A stretch of 64,000 nucleotides of DNA from Phoenix dactylifera (GCF_009389715.1 NW_024067680.1:620001-684000); one strand, 5' to 3'. Counted from the stretch's first letter, positions 1-11,984 are shown. Numbers and translations are program-made. Notes: generated by a model not told the origin, from the letters alone.

Positions 1-860
1 CAACTATGGATTATGCCGTGAAAATTTGGTATGTTCTGTTTGCGTTTGATCATGCCATTTTGTTTACGATTTGACCGGACCAATTTTAAAAGATTCATAT
101 TGGAGTTTCATTCTGTATTTGATACCCATTAAAATCATGGTTGGAGTTTAAATTGGAACAAGGGTTGGATCCGGTCTCCCCAACCGGTTTCCACCCCCCC
201 AAACATTTGACATCAAGGATGCAAGTTGTAAGAGTCCAAGATCCAGGCTGACAAGAAACCCAATTGAATGTGCTTCTTGATTGAGACTCATTGACCCATT
301 CAAAATTTGACAGATCATGCAGGTCAGATCGATTATAGAGTTAGGATTAGGGCAACCACAAGTTTAGTGGGCTAGACCTGCAATTCTTAGCTTATTTCTA
401 CAGTTTTCTAAATGGACCAGTCTGAATAAGAACAATCAATTGTACCAGTACCATATCATGTTCAGCTCTATTGCTGTATCAAGTCGGCAAAGTCTCTTAA
501 AAGTTATATCAACGACCTAGGTTCAAATTCCACCCATCAATCTAGCTTCCCGGAACCCATGAGGTACAAACTTTCTCTTCCCTTTAGACATACTTTAGGC
601 CCAAGGCATGAACTTAGAAAAGAAGGATGCACATCTACGTACAAGTCGGCCTATTGGGAGTCATAAACTACTCAAACTCGGGAAAACCCCATGCAGCTTC
701 CAGGAAAAAGTCCGGTATTTGGAGGCAAGGGCCAGGAAATTTAAGCTCCTCTGAACCAAAACCAGCAACCACCTTTCAAAAGCTTACCCTTGCCTGTACC
801 TTTGCCGGAAGGCATCCATACATGGCAACTTCCTTGAGATACCCGGTCCCTTAAATCTCT
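1..860. other. upstream intergenic region, no gene seen
   Basis: Mixed AT-rich sequence with no convincing coding pattern. The open frame ending at 854 has no recognisable domain and stops 50 bases before the EF-hand gene, so it is treated as chance. This stretch should hold the promoter of the EF-hand gene. Confidence 0.5.
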
Positions 861-867
861 TATTTAA
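861..867 (+). promoter_or_regulatory. possible TATA-like box of the EF-hand gene
   Basis: TATTTAA lies 37 bases before the ATG at 904, next to a pyrimidine-rich stretch typical of plant start regions. If used, the leader would be only about 10-15 bases long, so this is a candidate only. Confidence 0.3.
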
Positions 868-903
868 GTCTCCTTCCCTGCTCTTCTCATTTCCATTGGA
901 AAC

Positions 904-1257
904 ATGGCTAGTGACTCTCCCCTTAGCTTTGAAGACTTTCTTCCTTCAATGGCTCAGCGACTTGGAGCAGAGGGGCTGATGGAGGAGCTGTGCAAAGGCT
1001 TCCAGCTGTTGATGGATCCAGCAAGGGGTCTCATCACCTTTGAGAGCTTGAAGAGGAACTCGGTGGCGTTGGGGCTGGCAGGCTTAGGGGATGAGGAGCT
1101 CATGGGCATGGTGAGGGAGGGGGACTTGGATGGAGATGGGGCTCTAGACCAGAGGGAGTTTTGTGTGCTCATGGTCAGATTGAGCCCAGAGCTGATGGAA
1201 GTGTCTGAGAGGGTGGTGGAAGAAGTTCTCGAGGCATTCAAATCTTTTGCGGTCTGA
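904..1257 (+). CDS. PBP1: single-EF-hand calcium-binding protein, PBP1/KIC family
   Basis: Intronless, 117 residues. One canonical EF-hand loop is visible at residues 74-85 (D74, D76, D78, D82 and E85 in the calcium-binding positions), followed by a hydrophobic helix; a degenerate EF-hand-like segment covers about residues 26-60. Small acidic proteins with one working EF-hand in a single exon are characteristic of plant PBP1 (a PINOID-binding calcium sensor) and KIC/KRP1 (a calcium-dependent regulator of the kinesin-like protein KCBP). The expected role is a cytosolic calcium sensor that binds a kinase or kinesin partner; the partner here is inference. The ATG at 904 is preceded by AAC, a fair plant context, and the length is close to that of family members. 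A tRNA-Ser gene follows 222 bases downstream. Other small EF-hand proteins (CML type) are less likely because those carry two to four loops. Confidence 0.88.
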   Translation: MASDSPLSFEDFLPSMAQRLGAEGLMEELCKGFQLLMDPARGLITFESLKRNSVALGLAGLGDEELMGMVREGDLDGDGALDQREFCVLMVRLSPELMEVSERVVEEVLEAFKSFAV

Positions 1258-1478
1258 TAACCTTTTCTTTTGTTGTTTAGGCTCCACTGACTGGTTGTAG
1301 GCTTGCAGTCATCTCTAATCTCTATTATGTTACATAATTAAGTTTGGTGCACAAATTCCGTTCACTTTTGTTTTATCCTGTTTTCTCTTTCCTTATCTAC
1401 GTATGTTTGCATGGTAGATGGCCCCAATAATGGCTCTCTGAAAATTAGAAGATATTATACAGCACCCGGCAAGCATTC

Positions 1479-1560
1479 GTCGATATGTCCGAGTGGTTAA
1501 GGAGACAGACTTGAAATCTGTTGGGCTTCGCCCGCGCAGGTTCGAACCCAGCTGTCGACG
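1479..1560 (+). tRNA. trnS-UGA: tRNA-Ser (anticodon UGA)
   Basis: An 82-nt type II tRNA with a long variable arm. The 7-bp acceptor stem pairs GTCGATA with TGTCGAC (one T-G pair) and the discriminator base is G, as expected for serine. The anticodon loop CTTGAAA presents TGA. The variable arm forms a GGGC/GCCC stem, and the T arm has GGTTCGAACCC (internal box B). No intron. A TTTT run at 1561-1564 is a good polymerase III terminator. It decodes UCA codons. Confidence 0.95.
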
Positions 1561-1564
1561 TTTT
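1561..1564 (+). terminator. RNA polymerase III T-run
   Basis: Four T residues start directly after the tRNA discriminator base, the usual polymerase III stop signal. Confidence 0.8.
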
Positions 1565-1609
1565 CTCTCAGAACGTCGTTTTTGTTGAACTCCTTCAATT
1601 ATTTGGTAA

Positions 1610-1653
1610 CGCGCGCATCATAGCATTTGATCGCGCGCATCATAGCATTTGAT
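1610..1653. repeat. 22-bp perfect tandem duplication
   Basis: The unit CGCGCGCATCATAGCATTTGAT occurs twice back to back (1610-1631 and 1632-1653) about 50 bases after the tRNA gene. It looks like a local replication-slippage duplication. Confidence 0.9.
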
Positions 1654-2938
1654 TACTACATGATTCTGTGAGAGAAAATTAACCTTCTGAGGCCTTAAAA
1701 AACCTTGATTAGAGAAAATTAACTCTTAAGAAAATCAACTAACTGGAAAATTACAAATACCCGTTCGAAGGTCTCAAAAGATTTCTCAAACCGCCCAGCT
1801 CGCTTGATCACAAAATCTTCTGGCCAGGCTGAGCCTTGAAAACAGCCTCGAAGTAAACAAACCAGGCTCGGGCTTCGGGAGTAATGCCCAGCCTGAGACT
1901 AGCCCTGCAGAATTTTTTATTTTTTCTTGCGTTGTTGCTTATATTTAATGTACTGATATTTGTACTTAATAAGATAATAGAAATGTTATAGGTTGCTGGT
2001 AATATTTAATTATTCATATTTGTATATAGAAAAGTATTTTAAGTATTTTTAATTTTTTTACAGTCTAAAATAGGATCAGACAGTCCAAGGCCCGGCCCAA
2101 AACTCCAAGTCTGAGCTAGGAAAAGTTGAGCCTAGTTGGGCCCAGGTCTAAAGTAAATCATGTTGACCTTTCAACAAAGCTCAACCCATGAAGAGGTCTA
2201 CTCACTGCCCTATCCCAAGACCTGCAAGCCGTGCTGCCGAGCTGGATGGTATGGTTTAGCTCAAAGGGGCTTGAAACATGTTACCTGTGGGCTGAGGAAG
2301 TTTACTTTTGTGCTTTGATATTTCCTTTTTTTCTGTTTTGAGTGTTTCTATTCCTTCTTTTATTGCTCTTTCTTGCACAATCTTCTTCCTTGTTTGCACG
2401 TTTCCTTCAAAACGAATAATACTCTAGGTCGGAGGCTTGGGCCTATCTCCCTACTCTCACAAAGAAAAGAAAGAAAGAAAAATAGAAAAGAAAGAAAGAA
2501 AGGAAAAACTTCAAACTCAAAATCACATAATCCAAATTCTTGTTTTTGTGATGCATGGAATGAATGCCTACAATAGGAACCGTCTCTAATAAATGGATTT
2601 CATAATGGAAAAACACAAAATAGCAGATGCTATAAGGGGAATAAAAATGAAAACGGAATGGTGTTAATGAAAAAGAAAATCACGTGTAAAACCGAGATAA
2701 CTTGTTAGAATGCCGAGGATTTAGCATGTGATGGTCCTGATAGCCAACATATTTCCATTAAAATATAGAAGAAAAGATTAGTTCAAAGCATCTAGCTCAA
2801 AAAACATGGGTAAGCAATTATAGCCTACTTGGTCAAAGGCAACTGTATTAATTCTGGATTGTTTGATAGTCATATCCGAGTTGCATCAAAATCTCTTTTA
2901 GCATTAGTCGGGAGTATTGTGGTAAATTATATCTGTTG

Positions 2939-2942
<4 letters not shown>
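1654..2942. other. intergenic, degenerate repeats only
   Basis: AT-rich sequence with stretches such as 2060-2160 that resemble decayed dispersed repeats rich in GGCCC/GGGCC words. Purine-rich AAAGAAAG runs lie at 2460-2510. No coding pattern is convincing on either strand. Confidence 0.5.

Positions 2943-3000
<58 letters not shown>
2943..3000. repeat. (CT)n microsatellite
   Basis: About 29 uninterrupted CT units. The short open frames of alternating Ser-Leu or Arg-Glu across it are artefacts of the repeat. Confidence 0.97.
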
Positions 3001-3003
<3 letters not shown>

Positions 3004-4050
3004 ATCTAGAGAGAGATTGAGATGTCTGCTCATGCGCGGGGAGTGATAACAAATCTGATAGCTAGGTTAGCTAAATGCGTAGGCATGCACCAACGTCAAA
3101 TTAACCGAAAGCAAATAAAAAAAGAATAATGATAGTAGCGTAGGTTCAGGTGTCTAGATCTTCAAGAGCTTTTACTACTATCATATCATATGTTACGAGG
3201 TATTCTACCGCTACTACTACAAGTAAATTAGAACCCTACTACGAAACTAAAGTATAGAGTTCAAAAAGTATGTTAAGACCACAACCTCAACTTGCAACGT
3301 GGTCAAAAGATTCATTTTTCGATTCCGAAACCAAATAGACAAAAAAAAATTCTTTTGATATTATCATTTGATACTTATAAGTGGCTCCCATTAAATGCCG
3401 CGATAAATGCCGTGACTCGACTTTTGATAGTTGTCCTCACTAGTTTGTGCCACATGGGCCACTATTATTAGTTGTTGTAGTTATCTTCTTTATATTACTT
3501 CTATATTCTCCAGTAGTTGTACCACTTCTTCCATGTTCTGAGTAGTGATATAGATAGTGGTAAGATAAGTGCAACTACCCCACCTCCTTCCATATGTTCT
3601 AGATAGTAGTATAAGATAGGTGAAACTATTTGTTAGTTTGTATTACGTGGCCTACTATGCATGAGCACCTTTCTTCCACTACTCATATATTCTGAATAGC
3701 ACTACCATTCATTTGCTTATCGAGTAGTAGTAACCGCAAGTTAGCTACTCCTTAGCTTCTGCTTCATAAAAATCCTTGTCCTAAGCCGATAGCTCTCGTC
3801 CTCTTAGTCTATACCATATTCACTCAACCTGCATCTTCTTTGATGGATGGACCTTTAGACTGTAGTCTCGGCATGGATACAGTGTAGTGAACAAAGCCAC
3901 CGTTTGGATCAGAATTCAAACTCAGGATGCAGATGTTCTCCAATCCCGACTTAGAGTGGAGGGGGCTCGACTTTCAATTACAACCATCCGTAATTGAAAC
4001 GATGACTGCGACCATATGGAGTCTACTGGTGCATTGCCTCATATGATGCA
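3001..4050. other. intergenic, no gene seen
   Basis: AT-rich sequence with many TAGTAGT/ACTACTA words between 3160 and 3760. No domain or splice-consistent coding stretch was found. Confidence 0.5.
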
Positions 4051-4055
4051 ATGAT

Positions 4056-4500
4056 CCTATTGTGAAGACCGTGCAGGCATGTATTTAGTTTCATATCGGT
4101 TATTCGCTGAATAGATTTTGGATATTTATACAGGATCAAAAAGCCCAAATAATACATTCTGGCTAGTCTTTTTGGGTGAAGTCCTGTGTTATAACAAATA
4201 GTATGAGGTAGATCCAATCCATAACCAATGTGGACTGGGAGACACTGCAGCAAAAATCCATTGGGATAGACCACGAGTCGATCATGGTGTTTGGGATTAG
4301 ATTTGAGTGAATTTGAACCCTTAACCTGATGAGGACTTCAGGGCTTAGACGGAGGGAGTATGTGAGGATTGTGCGGACATATGTTTGGTCCTATATTAGT
4401 TATTCACTAGATAGATCTTGGATACTTATATAGGATCAAGGAGCCCACATAATATATTCTGGCTAGGCTTTTTGGGTGAGGTCCTAGGTTGTGACACCTA
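4056..4500 (+). repeat. two copies of a dispersed retroelement-like sequence
   Basis: Two related segments of about 145 bp, 4056-4200 and about 4358-4500, share the order: a GTG-rich start, a TTAGTT/TCGGTTATTC block, AATAGAT or TAGATC, TTGGAT, a TATATA-like block, AGGATCAA, then GGCTAG and GGGTGA. A more diverged relative is at about 15803-15925. The TATA-containing block followed by conserved downstream words looks like part of an LTR or short terminal-repeat retrotransposon, but no element ends were found. Confidence 0.5.
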
Positions 4501-5008
4501 TCTGATCATAATCATAGTGATAATCAATAACGCCGTGATCGGAAGACGGACTCCTAGTGGTCCAAGTTGGAACCAGAGACAATCCCAATCTTTAGAATTA
4601 CTAAATCTGGATTGGAAGTTTGGTGCACCGGCCGGACCCAATGGCTCTTGCTATCAGATTTCCACTCTGCTCCCGAGACACCAGCAAGGGAGTAGGATGC
4701 CCTGGATCTTTATAACGAGTGCTACCATCTTTCCCCACCTCTCCTCCAAAGACCCCTGAAGCGGGAATGGCTTGGGAATGCCTTGGATCTATAGAGAACT
4801 TTGAAGACAAAATCCATGTTTTAGTCTGAAGTAATCTAAAATCCACTAGTGTATAGCTTCAAAAACAGCTATGTAGCCTTTCTCGACACGTTTTTGAATT
4901 GAAAAATATTTCAAGATACATGTTTTGTTCACATAAAAGACAGTAACTGATCTAGCAAACTCATAATCAACTAAATCCATGTTTGACAATAAATTGTGCA
5001 GGCTGCAC
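4501..5008. other. intergenic, no gene seen
   Basis: Moderately GC-rich at 4540-4790 with open frames on both strands but no recognisable domain. It ends at the insertion point of the CACTA element. Confidence 0.4.
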
Positions 5009-5614
5009 CACTACAAAAAAGCTTGTCTTTTCTGGCGCTTTTTAAAGCCCGTACTGATGTTTATAAGCATTGATAATTTTGGCGCTGATGCTTTCTAAAG
5101 CATTGCAATCGGCTAGGTGAGAGTGAAAAATTTTTTGACGACGCTTTTGAAGAGCCTCGGCGATAACGGAAGCTTTGTCAATGCTCTAAAGCGTCGGTAA
5201 TACTTATTCTAACGATGCTTTACAGCGTCATTAGAGTTTTTTTAAAAAAATATTGAAAAAGCCTAATTAATTTTTCTAGGGGCAAAAAAAAAGCTTGGAT
5301 CAATGGTTCTTTTACAAATGACCAATGTTTCTTTTACAAATTACAATTTATATGATGTTTTTTTTTTATAAATTACAATTAGAGAGACTATTCAATGGTT
5401 CTCTCAAATCCGGTTTCCATCTCTTTCGCATCCTCGTTTTCATTTCTTTTCTTCTTCTATTCCATCCATCACGGTCACAGCCACAATAAAGAAAATGAAA
5501 GAAATTTAATTACAAAAGGCAGCAACTGAATACCATATGAGGGGGGGAACTCTTAACGTGATATAAAAATTAAAAAAGCCAACATATCTAAATGAGAGGA
5601 AAGCAAGAAATGAG

Positions 5615-5615
5615 A

Positions 5616-5651
<36 letters not shown>

Positions 5652-5672
5652 TATATACATATATATATATAA
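5615..5672. repeat. (ACAT)n/(AT)n microsatellite inside the CACTA element
   Basis: ACAT units run from 5615 to about 5644 and are followed by AT units to 5672. Confidence 0.95.
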
Positions 5673-5825
5673 CAAAATGGATAGGACTAGAGATGAATGC
5701 TACAAAAATACAAAAAACAGTAAAAAAAAACATGCAAGTGGGCAAACAACCCACTCAAACAAGCTTCCGGAGCTTCTTCTCGGCTTCCAGAGCTTCTTCC
5801 TATTTTTCGGAGCTTCTTCCAAGCG

Positions 5826-6180
5826 AGGGGTTTGGCGATGGGGACTCCGCCTGATGCCTTCGCCCCAGCGCCCTCCGCCTCGGACTGCAATGGCATCCTC
5901 CAGTGCAGGCAGCGGCTCCGCCCCTTCATCTAAGATCCCAACAAGCAAGCCGACCTCAATGCCTGGAAGCTCCTTATTGACTTTTGCCACCAAGAGATCC
6001 TCGTCTCCACCTCACCCGGCATCCACACCGAGGCTCTCCCTTCCCCTACTCCACCCCTAACGACTCTGCCACCTCCTTCTCCATCTTTCCCAACCCCAAC
6101 CTCAAGTACCCCATCGAAGTCGTCGGTGACCTTTCCTAGCTCAGCGTCTAGATCTCCATAGCACTTTCTTCGGCTCCCCT
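5826..6180 (+). pseudogene. possible captured gene fragment inside the CACTA element
   Basis: The plus strand is GC-rich and reads as protein-like sequence in two frames joined by a shift: about 5836-6040 (with a stop near 5928) and about 6058-6140, which ends in a stretch like NPNLKYPIEVVGDLS. The composition differs sharply from the AT-rich element around it. I do not recognise the family. Capture of host gene pieces is known for CACTA and other plant DNA transposons; here it is inference from composition and broken frames. Confidence 0.35.
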
Positions 6181-6196
6181 CCTCCTCCTCCTCCTC

Positions 6197-6242
<46 letters not shown>
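6179..6242. repeat. (TCC)n then (TC)n microsatellite
   Basis: Seven TCC units pass straight into about 20 TC units, within the CACTA element. Confidence 0.95.
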
Positions 6243-6246
<4 letters not shown>

Positions 6247-6800
6247 TCTTTCTCTTTGTGACTGCAGCTAGGGTTTCCATCACTTGGCTAGGGGATTGGT
6301 GTTTTATAGGGTGGGTTTAGACCATGGGATTCTGACGACGCTTTTAAGTGTTGTCTAGCCCAAGTGTGGGGGAGTGGGTTGGTGACCGACAACGCTTTTA
6401 AGCGTCGTCTGGCCCAAGAAGGGAGTGGGTTGGCATCCGAGGACACTTTTAAGCATCGTCTGGCCTAAGTGGCGTCCGACGACGCTTACAAGTATTGTCT
6501 TAGGTTAGTATTTAAGGAGTTTAAAAAAAAAGTTAGTGTTAAGTAGGGGGTTTAGTGAGTTAGATTTCAACGATGCTTTTAAGCGTCGTCTGCTCTTTTT
6601 CCTTTTTGGCTTCCGACGATGCTTAGAAGCGTCGTCTTACAATTTGGTTTCAACAACACTAACTAGCGTCATCTTAGTTTCATCCCTACCAATACTACTA
6701 AAAATCGTCAGCAAATTTTGGCATGCTCACCAAATTGCCGATGTTTCTTTCTTGCGTCAGCACATAACAGTCAGAAAATTCTATTTTTGTTGTAGTGCAC

Positions 6801-9800
6801 CAATCCATCCTTGCCATATAGTATAAGAAATAGGAACTTAAACATATGGCCAAATAAACATACAAATCCACTTTCATATTCCTCTATTCATATAAGAGAT
6901 TTCGTAAAACCCGAATGACCCAATAACTTAAACATTTACAAATCCACTTTTATGAACCTGAATCCTTTTCGGTTCATTCTTAGACCGAAGAGGCTTGTTA
7001 ACCAATCAAGGGTTATTCATGTTTGGTGCAACGGTCGTGATTGATCATGATTGAGTAGGACCCAATCATAGCCATCGTGCCAAACACAAACGACCATAAA
7101 TAGCTGATGACTAGCGGTGCAAATAGGCCGGGTTGGACTGGGTCATGAGTAACCAAAACCTAACCCAGTTTCTTATTTGGGTCCTAATGTTAGACATAAA
7201 CTTAACCCACTAGAAGATCAGGTGAGTCCACGGTTACAATTTTTGACCCAATGGATTATTCGGGTCTAGTCGGCTCCATGTATAACCCGATCCCAACCCA
7301 AAAAATTCAAGTCTAAGTTGGGTCCAAGTCGGGTCCAGAAGCCAGGTAAGAATATAAGCTAATACTCTAATGACTTTGCTTACACTGCAAATATTTGTTT
7401 TTCTAAAATCAGTAGCTTGGTCCTTCCATTCCCTTCCCAAGTTGTTCCTAGCTTTAGGTGCCTCCTTTCTCTTCTGAGATGGAATCACAACCATCTTTCA
7501 TATGCTTTATTTTATCGAGCATTCTTTCTCCATCCATCTTAACTTAGACTTGCTCATCATCTTAACTCTTCTTGATGCTTTAGCACCCTTTCTTTTCTCC
7601 ATTGTTCAGCATCAAATGTGATGATAATCCACGGCCAACTCCCTCCATTCCTTCTATGGGTGAGTAATCATTCTTTCGTGATGTGACCTCATATGTTTAG
7701 TATTTCTATTTTCGTGGTGATCTTGGAAGGTTTCCAAAACCATGACCAAGAGACTATAGTTAGTGCTTAGAATTATTAGTTGTCAACAATAGAACATGGA
7801 GGCATCAATGATGTCATAGAGTTATTAGTTGTATTAAAAGAAAAATTGCTTCAACAATATGAGATGGGAAACCCCGTGATAGACTACAGAAAACTAGAGA
7901 GTTTACTATAATTTTAAGATCATTTTTTTAAAAGTAGAGAAATAGAGAGGAAATACTATGATCTATGCCATTCAGAGATGGTGTGGAAATGTAAACCAGC
8001 TGGGTTTACGATTCTAACAATTCTAATGGTCAATTAGTATGCATTAGTAAGCAAAATCCATTCTGGTTCAATTTAAATAAATGGGGTAGCATCGTGATGC
8101 TGCTACCTCCTAAAGATTGCACTCTTTTCGCAAAAAAATAGACTTCCATTGTTAAAATGTCTTCTGAGTTATAGGCTATTAACTATTTTCTTCTTCTAAA
8201 TTTTAGCTCATAGCAATAGAAGCCAACACATACCTGGCTAATAATGATTTTAAGAGTGTAGTAGCATGTGTCGTTGTATTCTATGTTGCAAGTTCCTAGC
8301 TGGGCGGCTGGGCCTGAACCCTTGCGGCCTGCGGGCCCAAATAATTTAGCAGGTTCAGGTCGAGTCTAGTCGTAGGGTTGGAAATCCAAAATTATTTAAA
8401 TTTCAAATGAATTGGGTCGGGTCCGAATTCAGAAAACTCAGACCTGGCCCCGAAAATGGAATGGGTCCAATTTTAGAATCCAATCCAGCCCCACGAATCC
8501 TTTAAAATGGGTCGAATAAGGTCTAATCGGGTCGGATCAGATCTAGTCGGGTCGGGTCGGGTCGGGTCGGGTCATGGGTCAACCTGGCCCATTGGCAGCC
8601 TTAGGCTCTGCTAGTCCAAGCAGGGTAGTTGTGCCCAAGATTTTTTTTTCTTTTTTCTTACATATCGACAATATAATTTTTTCCAAAAAAAAAGATCAAC
8701 TACAAAATTGTTATGCATTCTCTCAATAGATTGCATGATTTTTCACCTGGAAGATCCAAGAAAAAAAAATGCAATGGTAGATCTCAAACAAAGACAGCCA
8801 ATCGAGAAACCATGCTTACCATGAAAATTTTGTTTCTCAAAGTAGTTTAGTGAGCTCGACATAGTTGTAACTCCTTGACTCCTTGAGAGCAACATTAGCG
8901 TTCCATCTTTAGTCTAATCCAAGTTACAACAACAATTGATAGATTCAGATTCTACCAACTGTATATTTACGGATGCAATATGATTTTTTTTTTTAAGAGA
9001 TGCATTTCATATGATTTTCATGCGCTATCTGAGAAGTAATTTGGAATGGTTTGTTTTATTCTATCAATGATCATGAAAAGAATCATCTTTGTAGATAAAT
9101 CTGACATGTTGGGTGTTATCTTTTAACCATCTCCTCGTACCAATTTGTAATATTATTTTCTCTTCTTAAAATATTTCAAGATTACAAGAGGAATATTTGG
9201 TAGACAGATCACTCGTGACTTGCAGTCGATCAAGATACCATATCTTTACTTTTGCTAATATAGTCATATAGCCATCTCTCACAGAAAAGGCTTTGGACAG
9301 CTCTCATAAAATAAGAAATTATACTCTACACCACATGCACCACATGGCCATCCATCATGCCAATCAACTCGTCTCCTTTTTATGGGTTCCATGCATTATG
9401 TGCTTATCTCGGTGATTAGCTTACAAGAAGAAAACGAGCTAATTGGCATGGTGCACGAGATATGCAAGGTATAATTTACCCTCATGAAGCACAAGTGATA
9501 TTTCATTTTTGAATATAAAATCATATTATGATGCAAAGAGCAAACTAAAAATCAAACAATCATAATGCGTTCCAATTGCATTGCAATCTCATCAACAATA
9601 CAGCATCATTTCTAAATTTGCAGTTCATAAGCTTAGGCCAATTGTTTCCACTAAATATGTTGCTGGCGGCACACTAAAAGTCTAGGCCATGATAACATCA
9701 ACAGCTCTTGGACAAAACGATATATAACAATAATTTTATCTAGCTCATGATGCCAAAAAATTTCAGTGCAAAAGCTTATCCATCTTCTCCTCCATCTCAA

Positions 9801-10600
9801 TCTTCTCTTCTCAAATGCACCAATAACTAATAATTTCGGCCGCTGCAGATTAAATATAACACCCTATCTTTAATGTATAGATTATTTGTCATTATTGGTA
9901 GATTCCAAGGCTCAAGCAAACTTTAGTGGGCCCCAGTGGGTGACCCACCTAATCTACTGCCCCATGCTAACTTCACATGCCTACCCATCTTTCCATATTG
10001 TCCACATCTTTATATGTTCTCCGGCGGCGTGGACCCCAAAGAGCGTGGGCCTGGGCCCAGTCCTCCTCATGCATGCATCTCGCCCCAACCCGCTCCTTCT
10101 CTGGTCCATCTTGGGTCCACTGCTGTACACTTTAAATAAAATGGTCCACCCTTATGTGCCCCGGTCGGCTGACCCATCCCCATCTCGTATGGCCTCCGTG
10201 CGATCTCCGCCGTTCGTTTTCCTCCCGCCCACCAACCGCCCAACTACTGCCGCGACGTCCTGTTACCGTCAAAAGGTAATCTGACGGTCCCGCCATTCGG
10301 AAGGCTGCGGATCTTTATTTCTGGCACCCTCCGGACCTCATGATCGGACTCCCATCGATTTGTGGCTGGAAATTGCTCCTTGTATCACAAGCAAGACCTG
10401 CCGTTCGTTCTCTAGACCCCATTTGGACCACCATGCTTTATTTATGGTATTCTGAAGAAGTCCGCTAATCCCATGATTTTAAATTAGAGTAGTTTGAGAA
10501 AATTTTTGTAATAGCCTATCGATCCTGGATTGCTGGGATCATAACTATATAATAGCTATTTTAAAATGATAGAACATCAAGGAGTTCAATGTGCTAGGTA
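6801..10600. other. intergenic, dispersed degenerate repeats
   Basis: No supported gene. Stretches rich in GGGTC/GACCC words occur at about 7110-7340 and 8290-8610, including five GTCGG units at 8546-8570. A GC-richer patch at 9900-10310 has an open frame, but it lacks an ATG start at its left end and any recognisable domain. Confidence 0.45.
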
Positions 10601-10610
10601 CATAATTAAG

Positions 10611-10975
10611 AGGCCATTCAGGCAAAGCTTACTCATGCGACATGACATGTAAGCCCTTAGCTGTTGTCTCCATGCCAAAGATGGAACTATGAGTAGTTTG
10701 GGAAGGCCTTTGTGTTGATGTAAATTGAAAGAGATTTACTGTAATCCAATTCCATGAATCAATGATTCGATATAGTCCACTCCCTAGGAAAATTCCATTC
10801 TAAAGGGGACCATTCAAGTAAAACTTATTCATGTGGCATCTAAGCCCATAGCCATCGTATCAATGCCAAAGGTGGAGCTTTCTAAAAGCAGTTGAGGAAG
10901 GGCCTTGCATTGACGTAAATTGAAAGTGACTCACTATAATTCCATGGTTCAACCATTCAAGACAGTCTACTCTTC
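10611..10975. repeat. degenerate tandem duplication, period about 196 bp
   Basis: Copy one (about 10611-10790) and copy two (about 10807-10975) share the order CATTCA, an AAGC/AAAC-CTTA-TTCATG block, TAAGCCC, ATGCCAAAG, then GGAAGG, GTAAATTGAAAG and CCATG-TCAA. Many point differences make this an old duplication. Confidence 0.7.
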
Positions 10976-11560
10976 AAAAACGCACTGTAGATTTTTTTTC
11001 TATAAGATTCAGACCGGCCTACTCTAAAATTATTTCTGAATATTTGCGAATATAGATCTAGCCTAATCTGTAATTCTGTAATTTTGCTGGTTATACTTGC
11101 TCGATCTACTAATCAAATAAAATTTTGAGCCAACCATCCAAACAAATCCTAAGAAAACTTCTGAAAATATCTTTCTCCCTTCTACATCTCTGTAGTAATC
11201 CACTGTGCATTTCACATACTGCTCTAGTACATAATAGAAGAGTATTATTACAAGACCCAACTAGCTAATTAGTTTCCAAACCAATGCGGCACCACATATA
11301 TAATCCAAATTTCTATAATTCGCACTTACCCAGAAACAAGTTGAAACCCTAGTAATGGACTTGTTTGTAAGTCGGTTAGTTAGCCCAATCTATTAAATAT
11401 TAGCCCAGTTGTAGGCATCTCTTTCCCAATATTCAGATTTATATTATGAATATTTCATTTAAAAATATAAGCATGGTTATCACTAGGCTAAGCTTACCTA
11501 TAGGTAATCTGATCACAAAAAAATCTCTACCGGTATAACCCGCGAGGTGGAGGCAGTGCA
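10976..11560. other. intergenic, no gene seen
   Basis: AT-rich sequence without coding signal or clear repeat. It precedes the G-box region of the B-box gene. Confidence 0.4.
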
Positions 11561-11569
11561 AATGGGCTC

Positions 11570-11984
11570 CACGTGGAATCTTCGCGTGTATGTCCACGTC
11601 AGCAGTCACGGAGATCAGATCACCCGCAAATGCTCCGGTTGTGGCCCTGCTCGCGCCACGAGGGACGGCGTTTCTCAGCCGCATAATATTTCCAACTTTT
11701 ATTACTTTTAAACGCTTGTATATTATTTTATCATCAAGATTGAAGAGACCGAATGATATATTATTTTAAATCCTGACATATGCTATTGGATGCGACATAG
11801 ATTGAGCAGCAGCAGCCGCTCTAAGCATCGAGTGGCAGAAATCGCGCCACGTGGGAAAGAGGGAAAGCTGATGCCACGTAATCGATGGCGGGAAAATATC
11901 CAAAGCTTGAGGTTGAAGCGAGTCGAAAGTCGAAAGTCGTAAAGAGACGGCGGGGAGCTTAGAGGACTGAAAAGTAGACACGTG
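11570..11984. promoter_or_regulatory. cluster of three G-boxes upstream of the B-box gene
   Basis: Perfect CACGTG hexamers occur at 11570-11575, 11848-11853 and 11979-11984, the last inside the palindrome GACACGTGTC. They lie 550-965 bases before the BBX start codon, in a patch more GC-rich than its surroundings. G-boxes are bound by bZIP (for example HY5) and bHLH (for example PIF) factors, which control many light-regulated plant genes. A distal promoter role is inference. Confidence 0.45.

Larger units (their letters stand above)
5009..6797. mobile_element. non-autonomous CACTA (En/Spm-type) DNA transposon
   Basis: The left end begins CACTACAAAAAA and the right end finishes TTGTTGTAGTG, an inverted pair; inside both ends the word TTTTCTG recurs. 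The element is flanked by a perfect 3-bp duplication CAC (5006-5008 and 6798-6800), the size this superfamily makes. Subterminal regions hold many imperfect copies of a palindrome close to GACGCTTTTAAGCGTC (about 5030-5220 and 6325-6700), the binding-site arrays usual for CACTA ends. At 1789 bp with no transposase it cannot move by itself. The middle is a GC-rich block (5760-6180) that looks like captured sequence. Confidence 0.9.

Noticed and set aside
627..854. 75-codon open frame just before the EF-hand gene
   Set aside because: No domain, and it occupies the expected promoter and leader; the plausible gene starts at 904.
2829..3033. Ser/Leu and Arg/Glu repeat peptides on opposite strands
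   Set aside because: Artefacts of the CT microsatellite at 2943-3000.
9886..10284. 132-codon open frame
   Set aside because: The codon at its left end is TTG, not ATG, and the sequence shows no domain.
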